Shown piece after piece: positions 8,886 through 16,473 of a stretch of 30,315 bases of DNA (position 1 is the first letter of the stretch; each line of letters begins with the position of its first letter). Origin of the DNA: Planctomycetota bacterium (GTDB lineage: Bacteria; Planctomycetota; Phycisphaerae; WQYP01). Where the stretch lies: assembly GCA_021852225.1 (NCBI GenBank), contig JAJZOA010000081.1, positions 1 through 30,315 on the forward strand, written 5' to 3'. Below the pieces are notes generated by a model. The model saw only the letters and a program-made list of their open reading frames with translations. It made no database searches and was not told the origin of the DNA. The translations under genes and the position numbers were made by a program.

Positions 8886-10097
8886 TCAACTTGCCCCAGT
8901 TGCCAGCCCCGGCATGACCGGTATCGCCGCCCGGCTTTCCGCCGGGTTGTACCGTTCACCGAGGCTGTAATGCACCGGAACTCCGTCCTTGGTATGCAGC
9001 AAATAATAGCCGCCGCGGTCCACGAGTTCTTCATAAGGTCCAAGCACGCACTTACCCATGGGCGTCGGAATAGTGAGCAGGGGCACACGTGTGCCGGGCG
9101 CGGAAGCTAAAGCGCGCAATATAAATTGGCTTTCCGGCAATGTCAGCCGATGCTGGGGCAGAGTGCCATCAGGGAACGGATGAATAAGATAGTACGGTTT
9201 GACGGTTACCCGCCCGCTGTCCAACCGATCATACATATCGGTAATAATGGCAGCATCGTTGTTAATCCCGCGAAACAGCGGATGCTGTGTCATCATGAGA
9301 GGTGGACGCGCCGGTGTCAGCCGGACAAGAATATCCAAGACTTCAAGCAGCACAGGCGTTACTTCTCGCGGATGCACGACATGCAGAATATAGGAATTCG
9401 GGGCAAGGTCGGCAATGGCCTTTTGCAGTGCGGTGTTGCGCATCAGCCGGTTCGGATACCAGACCGGCTCCCGCGTGTGAATACAAACAGTAATGCGTCT
9501 GGATACACGCTGATTCAGCCGTTTGACGCGGTGGGCCAGATGGGTAAGCACGCCAGCACCCACTGCCAGCGGGTCACCGCCGCTTAGGATAATTTCACGC
9601 AGCTCGGCCAGCCGGGGTGATGTTTCCGCCTGGTCAAACATGGCGTCAATTTCGGCATGGGTAATGGTGCCCGGCGTCACATCGCGATTCTTCAGATAGC
9701 AGTAGCGGCACAGCCCACTGCAAAAGTCGGTGACGCGCAACAGGCTTTCGTATCGGTATTTTTGAATCCATCGCGGATGGTCTACGACTTTTTCGGCAAG
9801 TTGAAACGAATCCCAGCGTTCAGTGCCTGTGTCATACAATTCGCCGCTGTTTGGCAGCACCAGATCCCACAGCGGATCGTCCGGCAGATTGGTGAGAATA
9901 TTTTCCACATAAAACCGCGGCAGACGGAAGGTGAATGTGCGGGCAACCTCTTCCATTTCAGCCAAGCGCGAGGCGCTGATACCGGGCAATGCGGCCGACA
10001 ATGCGGCGACCGAGGTCAACAGGTCCGGGTTGTCATTGGAAGGATGATGCTGTGCGATTTCCACAATATCAAGCGATTTATTCTGTAAGACAGTCAT
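8886..10097 (-). CDS. KamA-family radical SAM aminomutase (lysine 2,3-aminomutase-like)
   Basis: 403 residues. The radical SAM cluster motif CxxxCxxC is seen as CSGLCRYC (Cys126, 130, 133), followed by the SAM-binding ILSGGDPL and the family pattern HTREPVWYPNRL. A Gly-Lys in PTPMGK (Lys349) sits where family members bind pyridoxal phosphate. The length fits lysine 2,3-aminomutases (about 410) better than the EF-P modifying EpmB (about 340). No epmA or efp gene is nearby, so the substrate is open: free lysine, another amino acid, or EF-P lysine. ATG at 10097 has GGAG about 9 bases upstream. A perfect TATAAT on the minus strand (10123-10118) would give a 5' leader of only about 14 bases. The gene is divergent from the aroF leader. 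Confidence 0.85.
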   Translation of the reverse strand: MTVLQNKSLDIVEIAQHHPSNDNPDLLTSVAALSAALPGISASRLAEMEEVARTFTFRLPRFYVENILTNLPDDPLWDLVLPNSGELYDTGTERWDSFQLAEKVVDHPRWIQKYRYESLLRVTDFCSGLCRYCYLKNRDVTPGTITHAEIDAMFDQAETSPRLAELREIILSGGDPLAVGAGVLTHLAHRVKRLNQRVSRRITVCIHTREPVWYPNRLMRNTALQKAIADLAPNSYILHVVHPREVTPVLLEVLDILVRLTPARPPLMMTQHPLFRGINNDAAIITDMYDRLDSGRVTVKPYYLIHPFPDGTLPQHRLTLPESQFILRALASAPGTRVPLLTIPTPMGKCVLGPYEELVDRGGYYLLHTKDGVPVHYSLGERYNPAESRAAIPVMPGLATGAS

Positions 10098-10190
10098 TCC
10101 AGTTTACTCCACAGCTTATTATACGCCAGGCATACCCCAATCGCATAGTCTCGCTGATCCGAAAACCGGCCGCCCAAATAGTAAAACAGG

Positions 10191-10219
10191 TTGACTTTTC
10201 GTCCATTTTCAGACATAGT
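10191..10219 (+). promoter_or_regulatory. Sigma70-like promoter of the aroF leader
   Basis: TTGACT (10191-10196), a 17-base spacer, then CATAGT (10214-10219). The -35 box matches consensus at 5 of 6 positions and the -10 box at 4 of 6. The expected start of transcription is near 10226, at or next to the ATG of the leader peptide (10227), which would make that ORF leaderless. Confidence 0.5.
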
Positions 10220-10226
10220 CCAAATT

Positions 10227-10322
10227 ATGAATACAGCGCCATACGATTTCATTCAAATGTCCGGCCCGGACTTCTGGTTTGGCGGCATGTATTTTACCAC
10301 CGGCTGGCGTCGGCGGACTTGA
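10227..10322 (+). CDS. Aromatic-rich leader peptide of aroF (31 residues)
   Basis: ATG at 10227 and TGA at 10320-10322. Eight of the 31 residues are aromatic: Tyr6, Phe8, Phe16, Trp17, Phe18, Tyr22, Phe23 and Trp27. Seven of these are clustered as DFWFGGMYFTTGW and the nearby upstream YDF. This composition is expected of a ribosome-stalling leader that senses charged tRNA-Phe, tRNA-Tyr and tRNA-Trp. It is followed by overlapping antiterminator and terminator stems, and then by the gene for DAHP synthase. No Shine-Dalgarno sequence precedes it. With the predicted transcription start at about 10226 it may be translated as a leaderless message. The peptide itself probably has no function beyond its translation. 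Confidence is limited because short ORFs arise by chance, but composition, position and RNA folding agree. Confidence 0.65.
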   Translation: MNTAPYDFIQMSGPDFWFGGMYFTTGWRRRT

Positions 10323-10364
10323 GATTGTTATCCAGAGTTTCTTTATCATCCTCAAGCCCGCCGA
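10310..10364 (+). promoter_or_regulatory. Predicted antiterminator helix of the aroF attenuator
   Basis: TCGGCGGACTTGAG (10310-10323) can pair with CTCAAGCCCGCCGA (10351-10364) in 13 of 14 positions, the only mismatch being A10317 opposite C10357. The left arm covers the last three sense codons and the stop of the leader peptide. The right arm contains the whole 5' arm of the terminator, so the two structures exclude each other. A ribosome that reaches the stop codon would cover the left arm and let the terminator form. One stalled at Phe16-Trp17-Phe18 or Tyr22-Phe23 would leave it free. Confidence 0.65.
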
Positions 10365-10385
10365 AAGACGGGCTTTATTTGTTTT
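10354..10385 (+). terminator. Rho-independent terminator (attenuator) before aroF
   Basis: AAGCCCG (10354-10360) pairs perfectly with CGGGCTT (10369-10375) around an 8-base loop, followed by the T-rich run TTTATTTGTTTT. It lies about 200 bases before the aroF start and after the leader peptide, not after any other gene. It must therefore end a short transcript or be bypassed conditionally. Confidence 0.8.
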
Positions 10386-10401
10386 ACGACAGGATTTCAT
10401 C

Positions 10402-10530
10402 ATGCAATCGACTATCGCCATGTATATCCAGCAAAGCTTGCAGTTGGCGGACGACGCCCTGCGGCTGGCGCATCAGATAGAACAACAGATCGACCCCATT
10501 CGGCCCCGGGAGAGACTTTGGCGATTCTGA
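10402..10530 (+). CDS. Possible 42-residue small protein between attenuator and aroF
   Basis: ATG at 10402 has AGGA exactly 7 bases upstream, and the ORF ends in TGA at 10530, 58 bases before aroF. The product would be one largely amphipathic helix (LADDALRLAHQIEQQI) with a basic tail (RPRERLWRF). I recognise no family. If real, it would only be made after readthrough of the attenuator, together with aroF. It could equally be non-coding spacer, so confidence is low. Confidence 0.3.
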   Translation: MQSTIAMYIQQSLQLADDALRLAHQIEQQIDPIRPRERLWRF

Positions 10531-10588
10531 CCGCGTCGGTCAGGTAAAATCGAAAAAGAAAACAACACGCAAACGAAAGGAAGCAACC

Positions 10589-11611
10589 ATGATTATTGTA
10601 ATGGAACAGGGTGCGACAGACGGACAGGTGCAGCATGTCGTGGATCTGGTGCGGGAAATGGGTCTCCGTGAACATGTCATTGTCGGCACGGAACGGACCG
10701 TAGTCGCCGTGCTCGGAGACGACCGTGCCAAGGACAAAGACAAACTGGAAAACGCCGGTGGTGTGGAAAAGGTCATGCCGGTTCTGGCACCCTATAAAAT
10801 GGCCTCACGTGAAGTAAAAAAAGAACGTTCGGTTGTGCCGCTGGGCGGTCGGCTCGGTGGAACGGCCGGTGGAAAAAAACTGGCGCTAATCGCTGGTCCC
10901 TGTTCCGTGGAAGACCGTGTGAAACTGCTGGAAATTGCACACATGGTGAAAGATGCGGGCGCCACCGGCCTGCGGGGTGGTGCATTCAAACCGCGTACCA
11001 GCCCGTACGCCTTTCAGGGTATGGGAGAAAAAGGTCTGGAAATTTTGGCCGAAGCCCGCGAACAGACCGGTCTGGCGGTGGTAACTGAAATCATGTCCAT
11101 AGATCAGGTGGAACTGGTCTGCCGATATGCGGACGTGCTGCAGGTTGGCGCAAGAAACATGCAAAACTTCAATCTGCTATGGGCGGTCGGCGAACAGCGC
11201 AAACCGGTGTTGCTGAAACGCGGCATTGCGGCCACGCTGGAGGAATTCATGCTGGCGGCGGAATACATCATGTCCCGCGGAAACAGCCAGGTTATTTTAT
11301 GCGAACGGGGCATTCGCACATTCGAAACGCATTGCCGCAATACGCTTCCTCTGGCCACCGTGCCGGAGGTTCATCGCATCAGCCACCTGCCGATTCTGGT
11401 CGATCCATCCCAGGGAACCGGACACGCACATCTGGTGCCGGATATGTGCAAGGCGGCGATCGCCTGCGGGGCGGACGGCCTTATTATTGAATGCCACAAC
11501 GACCCTGAACACGCGCTTACAGATGGCGCTCAATCCATTACACCCGCCACATTAAAGGCAATGTATGGCACGCTGAAAAAGCTGGCCGCCGCGGTAGACC
11601 GCGAAATTTAA
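10589..11611 (+). CDS. aroF: 3-deoxy-7-phosphoheptulonate (DAHP) synthase, type I-beta
   Basis: 340 residues. The enzyme condenses phosphoenolpyruvate and erythrose 4-phosphate, the first step of the shikimate pathway to Phe, Tyr, Trp and chorismate products. Residues 1-70 form a ferredoxin-like/ACT-like regulatory domain (MIIVMEQGATDGQVQHVVDL), as in the Thermotoga-type enzyme, where it mediates feedback inhibition. The barrel follows with AGPCSVE near residue 101, GGAFKPRTSPYAFQG, QVGARNMQNFNLL, PVLLKRG, ILCERGIRTFE and DPSQGTGHAHLVP. These carry the metal and substrate ligands. The start has AGGAAG 7 bases upstream. Regulation appears to be by the attenuator in its 360-base leader. No other shikimate gene is adjacent. 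Confidence 0.95.
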   Translation: MIIVMEQGATDGQVQHVVDLVREMGLREHVIVGTERTVVAVLGDDRAKDKDKLENAGGVEKVMPVLAPYKMASREVKKERSVVPLGGRLGGTAGGKKLALIAGPCSVEDRVKLLEIAHMVKDAGATGLRGGAFKPRTSPYAFQGMGEKGLEILAEAREQTGLAVVTEIMSIDQVELVCRYADVLQVGARNMQNFNLLWAVGEQRKPVLLKRGIAATLEEFMLAAEYIMSRGNSQVILCERGIRTFETHCRNTLPLATVPEVHRISHLPILVDPSQGTGHAHLVPDMCKAAIACGADGLIIECHNDPEHALTDGAQSITPATLKAMYGTLKKLAAAVDREI

Positions 11612-11637
11612 ATGGGCCTCCGGCCGCCGCTCTACTT

Positions 11638-11670
11638 GCAGGAAGCGCTTGATATTCAAGTGGTTCCTGC
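11638..11670 (+). terminator. Strong hairpin after aroF, no T-run
   Basis: GCAGGAAGCGCTTG (11638-11651) pairs with CAAGTGGTTCCTGC (11657-11670) in 13 of 14 positions around a 5-base loop, 27 bases after the aroF stop. There is no T-run on either strand, so it may be a transcript-stabilising or Rho-assisted 3' end. A second perfect stem, TTTTCGG-AAT-CCGAAAA (11689-11705), follows. The rest of the gap to 11807 is featureless. Confidence 0.35.
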
Positions 11671-11807
11671 CCAACGACGTCGCCCGAGTTTTCGGAATCC
11701 GAAAATGGACGGACAATTTCATTTCGGATAGCGGGAACGCGCGCATTCACATTCTATTTGACTGCGCATTAAAACCGCCGGGTATCGGGGATGCGCCGGC
11801 AATTATG

Positions 11808-13580
11808 TCAGGCGAGACGCCCTTCCAGGGTCCGATTCTCAGCACGACCGGCGACCTGCGCCGCCCGCAGCAGAAGAATACCGATGATCAGCATGACGGC
11901 GGCGCAAAATGCAAAAGAGAGCCTCCCGGCCAGTGAATTGGGAATAAGTACAAAAAGACCTATCACCACGCCATAGCTCGTGGCCAGCGCACCAAGCACG
12001 CGAAACAGCGGCCCGGAATGACTTGCGGTATTCAGCTTGTCTTCGGTGACCGGCGTGGCGAGTTTCTGCGAAAGGTCTTCTATCGCCTGTCGCTGGACTG
12101 AATCCGATTTCTTGTAAAACAGACCGGTTGTAAAAAACCATGCCGAAGACACAATCAGCATGGCGAAAATCGGCAGGAAGAATGTGGCGTCCACCTTTTC
12201 AGCATGGCTTAACCCAAGCGGAAACATGCTGTGCAGAATTCGGTGCCGAGCAAGATAAATCCCCACTGACGTAACCAGACCCACCGTCGCGGTACTCCAG
12301 CCAGACCAGCCCGGCGTACGAAGATACATAAAACCCAGCGCCATGGGTATTGACAGCGGCAGTATGAACAGACCGGCGACAAGGTTCGTCAGGTTAAAAA
12401 GACCCATCAGTTTGCAATAGCTGAAAAAAATTCCGATGGAAATCACAATGGCGCCAAAAATCAAGGTGAGCCTTTTACTGATGCGCAAGAGTTTCTTCTC
12501 ATCCGCATCGGGATTCATGATTGGCAGATAAAAATTCCGCACCACCACGCCGACACCCTGATTCAGCACGGCATCCAGGTTGGTAATGGTGGCCGCAAAA
12601 ATGGTGCTCACCAAAAGCCCGATCATGCCGTGAGGCATGGTGGCCAGGCAGACGGCCACATAAGCCGCTTCCGAAGGATGTTGCAAATGTGGGAACTCAG
12701 CATGCAGGTTCATGTGGGTGGCGACGGCGCTTAGCGATGGAATAATCCAGATGACCGGAGCGATAAGCATCCCGATAACAGGAATAATGACCATTCGTCG
12801 GGCAGTGCGGTCGGAACGCAACATCAGAAATTTTTGGGAATTTTCCACACTGTTTGCGGATACAATATTCAGCAGTGTCATGGCGATAATCCAACTGACG
12901 ATGAACCCAAGCGGGACCTGCGAAGTCCAGGAAAAATAGCGGGCCGGGACTTTGTGAATCAAGCCGGAAATCCCCCCCACCGCCGGCTGATGCACAGCCA
13001 GAAACGCGGCCACAGCCGTAATGCACAAAACCAGCACCATTTGAATAAAATCATTGACGGCTACCGCCCAGGCACCGCCGAAGTATGACACAAGGGTGAT
13101 TAATACGCCGCAGGTGATCAGCGTGGCGGCAATGGAAACATGAAAAATAGAGGACATGAAAACCGCGACCGCAAACAGCACAATGCCTCCCGCGATAAGC
13201 AGCAGCGGTATTTTCACCCAAGTATAAAACTGCTGCGTTCCGCGGCCAAAACGCTGGTGAACAGCTTCCATCCAGGTAATGGCTCGCAAGCGGCGGAAAC
13301 GCCTGGCGCTTAAAAACAGCAATGTCGTGAAGGCGAAACTGTTGGAAAAGTAGAGCGCCAGCACAAACGTGCCGCTGGTGAATACCTTGCCGGCGGCTCC
13401 GGTAAAAGTCCACGCGCTGAAATTCATAAACAGCGCTGCGCCGGTAATCCACCAGGGAATGACACCCGCAGCGCGAAAATAATCGGATGTGTTCTTGCTT
13501 TGCATACGCAGCAGAACACCGGCGGCCAGAATAAGACTGAAATAAATTGCGATGGCCAGATAATCATAAGATGAAAGCAT
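11808..13580 (-). CDS. Sodium:solute symporter (SSS family)
   Basis: 590 residues with about 13 hydrophobic helices. The N-terminus (DYLAIAIYFSLILAAGVLL, then SDYFRAAGVIPWWITGAALFMNFSAWTFTGAAG) is typical of the SSS family, which imports sugars, organic acids or amino acids with Na+. The substrate cannot be read from the sequence. ATG at 13580 has AGG 7 bases upstream. The gene follows, on the same strand and after 191 bases, a large secreted protein. Opposite that protein lies a glycosidase-like gene, so a carbohydrate-derived substrate is a reasonable inference. The gap 13581-13771 holds no evident gene or terminator. Confidence 0.88.
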   Translation of the reverse strand: MLSSYDYLAIAIYFSLILAAGVLLRMQSKNTSDYFRAAGVIPWWITGAALFMNFSAWTFTGAAGKVFTSGTFVLALYFSNSFAFTTLLFLSARRFRRLRAITWMEAVHQRFGRGTQQFYTWVKIPLLLIAGGIVLFAVAVFMSSIFHVSIAATLITCGVLITLVSYFGGAWAVAVNDFIQMVLVLCITAVAAFLAVHQPAVGGISGLIHKVPARYFSWTSQVPLGFIVSWIIAMTLLNIVSANSVENSQKFLMLRSDRTARRMVIIPVIGMLIAPVIWIIPSLSAVATHMNLHAEFPHLQHPSEAAYVAVCLATMPHGMIGLLVSTIFAATITNLDAVLNQGVGVVVRNFYLPIMNPDADEKKLLRISKRLTLIFGAIVISIGIFFSYCKLMGLFNLTNLVAGLFILPLSIPMALGFMYLRTPGWSGWSTATVGLVTSVGIYLARHRILHSMFPLGLSHAEKVDATFFLPIFAMLIVSSAWFFTTGLFYKKSDSVQRQAIEDLSQKLATPVTEDKLNTASHSGPLFRVLGALATSYGVVIGLFVLIPNSLAGRLSFAFCAAVMLIIGILLLRAAQVAGRAENRTLEGRLA

Positions 13581-13771
13581 GAAGACCTTTCAATTTGAAC
13601 TGACAGCATCGGCGTTCGATTTTGCACAGAGTTTAGAGGCCGCCGGAATTGAACACAAGCCCGTTTCCACCCGCTGCCCGACGAGGCCAGCCATTGCGGC
13701 GTCACAAACCGCGGCTGAAAAGCTTCTTTGCAACAGATGATTGCGTATCACAAGAAGGAATCGTCATCACA

Positions 13772-16174
13772 TTAGTGCAATAGAATGCGACGTTTGTGCA
13801 ATAAAAAGATGACTGTGCGTCGTGGCGAAAGTTTTAATATCTGGTCCAGTTTTATTAGTTTCCCAGAAATCAGATCACGCGAATCCTGGCGGTCTCCCTT
13901 AAGCGGGGTGAAGGTCCATTCATGATGGCGCGAACAATTCATGCCAATAATCCATGGACCGTACCGCAAAACGTACAATCCAGCCCGCCCCAGGTAAGGA
14001 CCGTAGTGGCCGCGCCGGAACATACCATAATGCCCCGCGGTTTTAATATAACCGCGAGGCAGAACCGGGATGGGCATTTTTCCGCCAGCGTATGCTTCAT
14101 GAATTCCGCTGTTGGGCGGAATAAAACCATGAAACTGCAATTGATCGATATCATCCGGGCGGATATACACCTGACCGCTGGGCGTAAATTTGACCTGTTC
14201 ATGGCAGCGCACCAGCCGATCCACCGTGGGGGTGGTGAAGTGAATTCGAGCCAATGCATTGATGCCCGCATACGCACGATAATACAGCGATGCGTAAAGT
14301 CGCAGATGGCCCCGCTTCACGGCCACCACTCCATCCTGCGGATCGGCCCAGGCAACATTCTTCTGTCCCGGAGTCATGGGCAGACGCACGCCTGTGGCCG
14401 GCAATTTGATAACCGCCGCATACTGCTGCGGAATCTGCAGAAGAGATTTTATTATTGAACTGCTCGACGAATTCAGCAGCGGAACAATGGATTGAAAAAA
14501 CTGATTGTCTTGCAGGCACTGCTGGGCATAGCCAACAATCGCACGTGATTTGATATTCGGCAACGCGGCACATTCAAGTGAAAAACCCTGAATGTTGCGG
14601 TCTCCATAACAGACTTCTTCAGGATAAAGGTTGTGCCGCCAACCGATCACCCCCTCCAGTCGCATAGCGCGATAGCCGCTATGGTCGGTACCCGGCTGCA
14701 TGAAAAAGCCGCGAGCCTTGATCATTTTAATCAGTTGTGCGTTAATTTTTGGATTGCCGCCGGTGGCTTCAGACATCTGCCACAGAAAATGCGTGATGGT
14801 TTCCCCATAGCTGGCCACATAGCCAAGCTCGCGCGAAAGACCAGCCTTGGTCACCAGATAATAATGATGTCCGAAAGGCCATTGCCAACCGTGAGCAAGC
14901 TTGTTTCCACGAAATGGGACCAGACCAATCGCTTCATACAGGTACCACAACGCTTTTTTTTCCGGCATGGCCAGGGATGGCTCCAGAATTTCCAGGCCGC
15001 GATTGGCTGTGTATATATTGTAATTCACGATCATGACCTGATTGGTATAAAACCGCTGATGGGTCTGTTCGTAGGCAATTGTCCGGGTTAGAAGCTTTGC
15101 CCAGGCCATGCGCCGAAGCACTCGTTTGCCGTCCACCAGCGTAATCGATTTATTCAGATACGGCACCAACGGCTTGTGAACCAGCATAATGGCCCGCCCG
15201 ATCGGCCCGTAAAGCCGCCAGGAAATGTTGGCTTCGCTATGCTGCCCCTTTCCACATGCCAGAGCGTCAATATCCCGGACAATTCTTGCGATAACGGCTG
15301 GGCGGTTATAAGCCGCGCACCACGGAATCGTATAGGCTCGGGCCAGCATTTCCAGCCGCTGAGGTCCATCAGGCGAATTTCCAAGAAGCATTTTCCGCAG
15401 CACGGAATTCACATGAAATTTCAGCTGCCGCAGAATTGCCCGGCCCGGGCCGGGCCGTCGAGGCGCTACCGGCCCGACACCGCGTGGGCTGTTGTCGGGC
15501 AGGGCAAAATAGGGCGACGCAGATATCCACGCCGCATATATTCCACGCGAAGGGCGCCGCAACTTATGCTGGTATTGGGCGAAGGTGGCCGCATACATCC
15601 AGTCATAACCAATGGCTTGAACTGTCAGCCGGACGCTGGTTTTTCCACGGGTCAGTTTTTGAGGGAGCGGCTCGGTGACATAAAAAAAACGGCCGGGAAA
15701 TGGTCGCGACGGTGTAAGACTTTCCGATCCGGCATTTTCCGCCCCACTGATCAGCCCATAATCGGACATGAAACGGTATCCGACTTGCTGGCCGTTGCAA
15801 TACAGCAACAGGCGGCCCAGGGCTTCGCCACGATCATTTCCCCAGTACCGCATGGTTATATAATTTCGAACGATCGGGCTTACCCGCATCGTAAACGAAA
15901 CCGTGCCGCCATAAATACTGGCTGGATGCAACGGCAGCAGCAGACGGGCCGTCTGGCCCAGGCCGCCGTTGATAATAGCTGAATGCGCTGCCGCCAGATG
16001 ATGGGCGGCCTCGCTTGTAAGAGTGCCAAAATAAATGGAATCAATTGGAGCGGAGGTTTGTGAGACGGGCCTCGCGTGCGCGGCGGCGTGGCCGCCGACG
16101 CGCCCCATAAAACACGTCCCTGCGAGCACCGCACAAATCAGACACCAGAAAGCAAGACGACAACTTACCCGCAT
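13772..16174 (-). CDS. Large secreted protein, possible polysaccharide-active enzyme
   Basis: 800 residues with a Sec signal peptide (MRVSCRLAFWCLICAVLAGTCF, cleavage probably near HAAAHA). Residues 90-160 look like a beta-rich, carbohydrate-binding-type domain (SFTMRVSPIVRNYITMRYWGND, LLLYCNGQQVGYRF). A helical middle follows (about 240-560) with aromatic, His-rich patches such as HGWQWPFGHHYY and PGTDHSGYRAMRLEGVIGWRH, then a beta-rich C-terminal region (about 600-800). The alpha-toroid plus beta-sandwich order resembles polysaccharide lyases such as the PL8 or heparinase groups, but I could not identify a family. The symporter downstream and the divergent glycosidase-like gene support a role in degrading an external polymer. 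That function is inference. Confidence 0.7.
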   Translation of the reverse strand: MRVSCRLAFWCLICAVLAGTCFMGRVGGHAAAHARPVSQTSAPIDSIYFGTLTSEAAHHLAAAHSAIINGGLGQTARLLLPLHPASIYGGTVSFTMRVSPIVRNYITMRYWGNDRGEALGRLLLYCNGQQVGYRFMSDYGLISGAENAGSESLTPSRPFPGRFFYVTEPLPQKLTRGKTSVRLTVQAIGYDWMYAATFAQYQHKLRRPSRGIYAAWISASPYFALPDNSPRGVGPVAPRRPGPGRAILRQLKFHVNSVLRKMLLGNSPDGPQRLEMLARAYTIPWCAAYNRPAVIARIVRDIDALACGKGQHSEANISWRLYGPIGRAIMLVHKPLVPYLNKSITLVDGKRVLRRMAWAKLLTRTIAYEQTHQRFYTNQVMIVNYNIYTANRGLEILEPSLAMPEKKALWYLYEAIGLVPFRGNKLAHGWQWPFGHHYYLVTKAGLSRELGYVASYGETITHFLWQMSEATGGNPKINAQLIKMIKARGFFMQPGTDHSGYRAMRLEGVIGWRHNLYPEEVCYGDRNIQGFSLECAALPNIKSRAIVGYAQQCLQDNQFFQSIVPLLNSSSSSIIKSLLQIPQQYAAVIKLPATGVRLPMTPGQKNVAWADPQDGVVAVKRGHLRLYASLYYRAYAGINALARIHFTTPTVDRLVRCHEQVKFTPSGQVYIRPDDIDQLQFHGFIPPNSGIHEAYAGGKMPIPVLPRGYIKTAGHYGMFRRGHYGPYLGRAGLYVLRYGPWIIGMNCSRHHEWTFTPLKGDRQDSRDLISGKLIKLDQILKLSPRRTVIFLLHKRRILLH

Positions 16175-16303
16175 AGATCACTCCGAATAGTGTGTTATCT
16201 CTTTTAAGGCGGTACCAATCTTGTAAACGCGCGGTGCATTTTGCGATCCGTGCCGGCCTCCGCGTAAAACCGCCTATGGAGAATCTACCGCTTGACGCAG
16301 CCA

Positions 16304-16331
16304 TTGACAATATCAGTTTGCGCTTTATTTT
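16304..16331 (+). promoter_or_regulatory. Candidate promoter of the glycosidase-like gene
   Basis: TTGACA (16304-16309) matches the -35 consensus exactly. A 16-base spacer leads to TATTTT (16326-16331), 4 of 6. It lies in the 299-base gap between the divergent secreted protein and glycosidase-like genes (16175-16473), which holds no other gene. It would give a leader of about 135 bases. Confidence 0.35.
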
Positions 16332-16473
16332 TATCAATTAGCGTCCGGCCCAAATGATCCCAAAATCGCGGGTTTGGTATTGGACGCCCGACCGAAGACG
16401 ACATCAGCCGCTTGCGATAACAGCAGCGTTGCGATGTTCCCATAGGTAAGAACATGCGAAAGGCGGAAACATC

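Noticed and set aside
10209..10421. Minus-strand ORF across the aroF leader
   Set aside because: It runs antisense through the promoter, leader ORF and terminator and has no ribosome site; the plus-strand structures explain the region better.
15176..15982. 268-codon ORF on the plus strand
   Set aside because: It lies wholly opposite the secreted 800-residue protein, lacks a ribosome site and has low-complexity basic composition.
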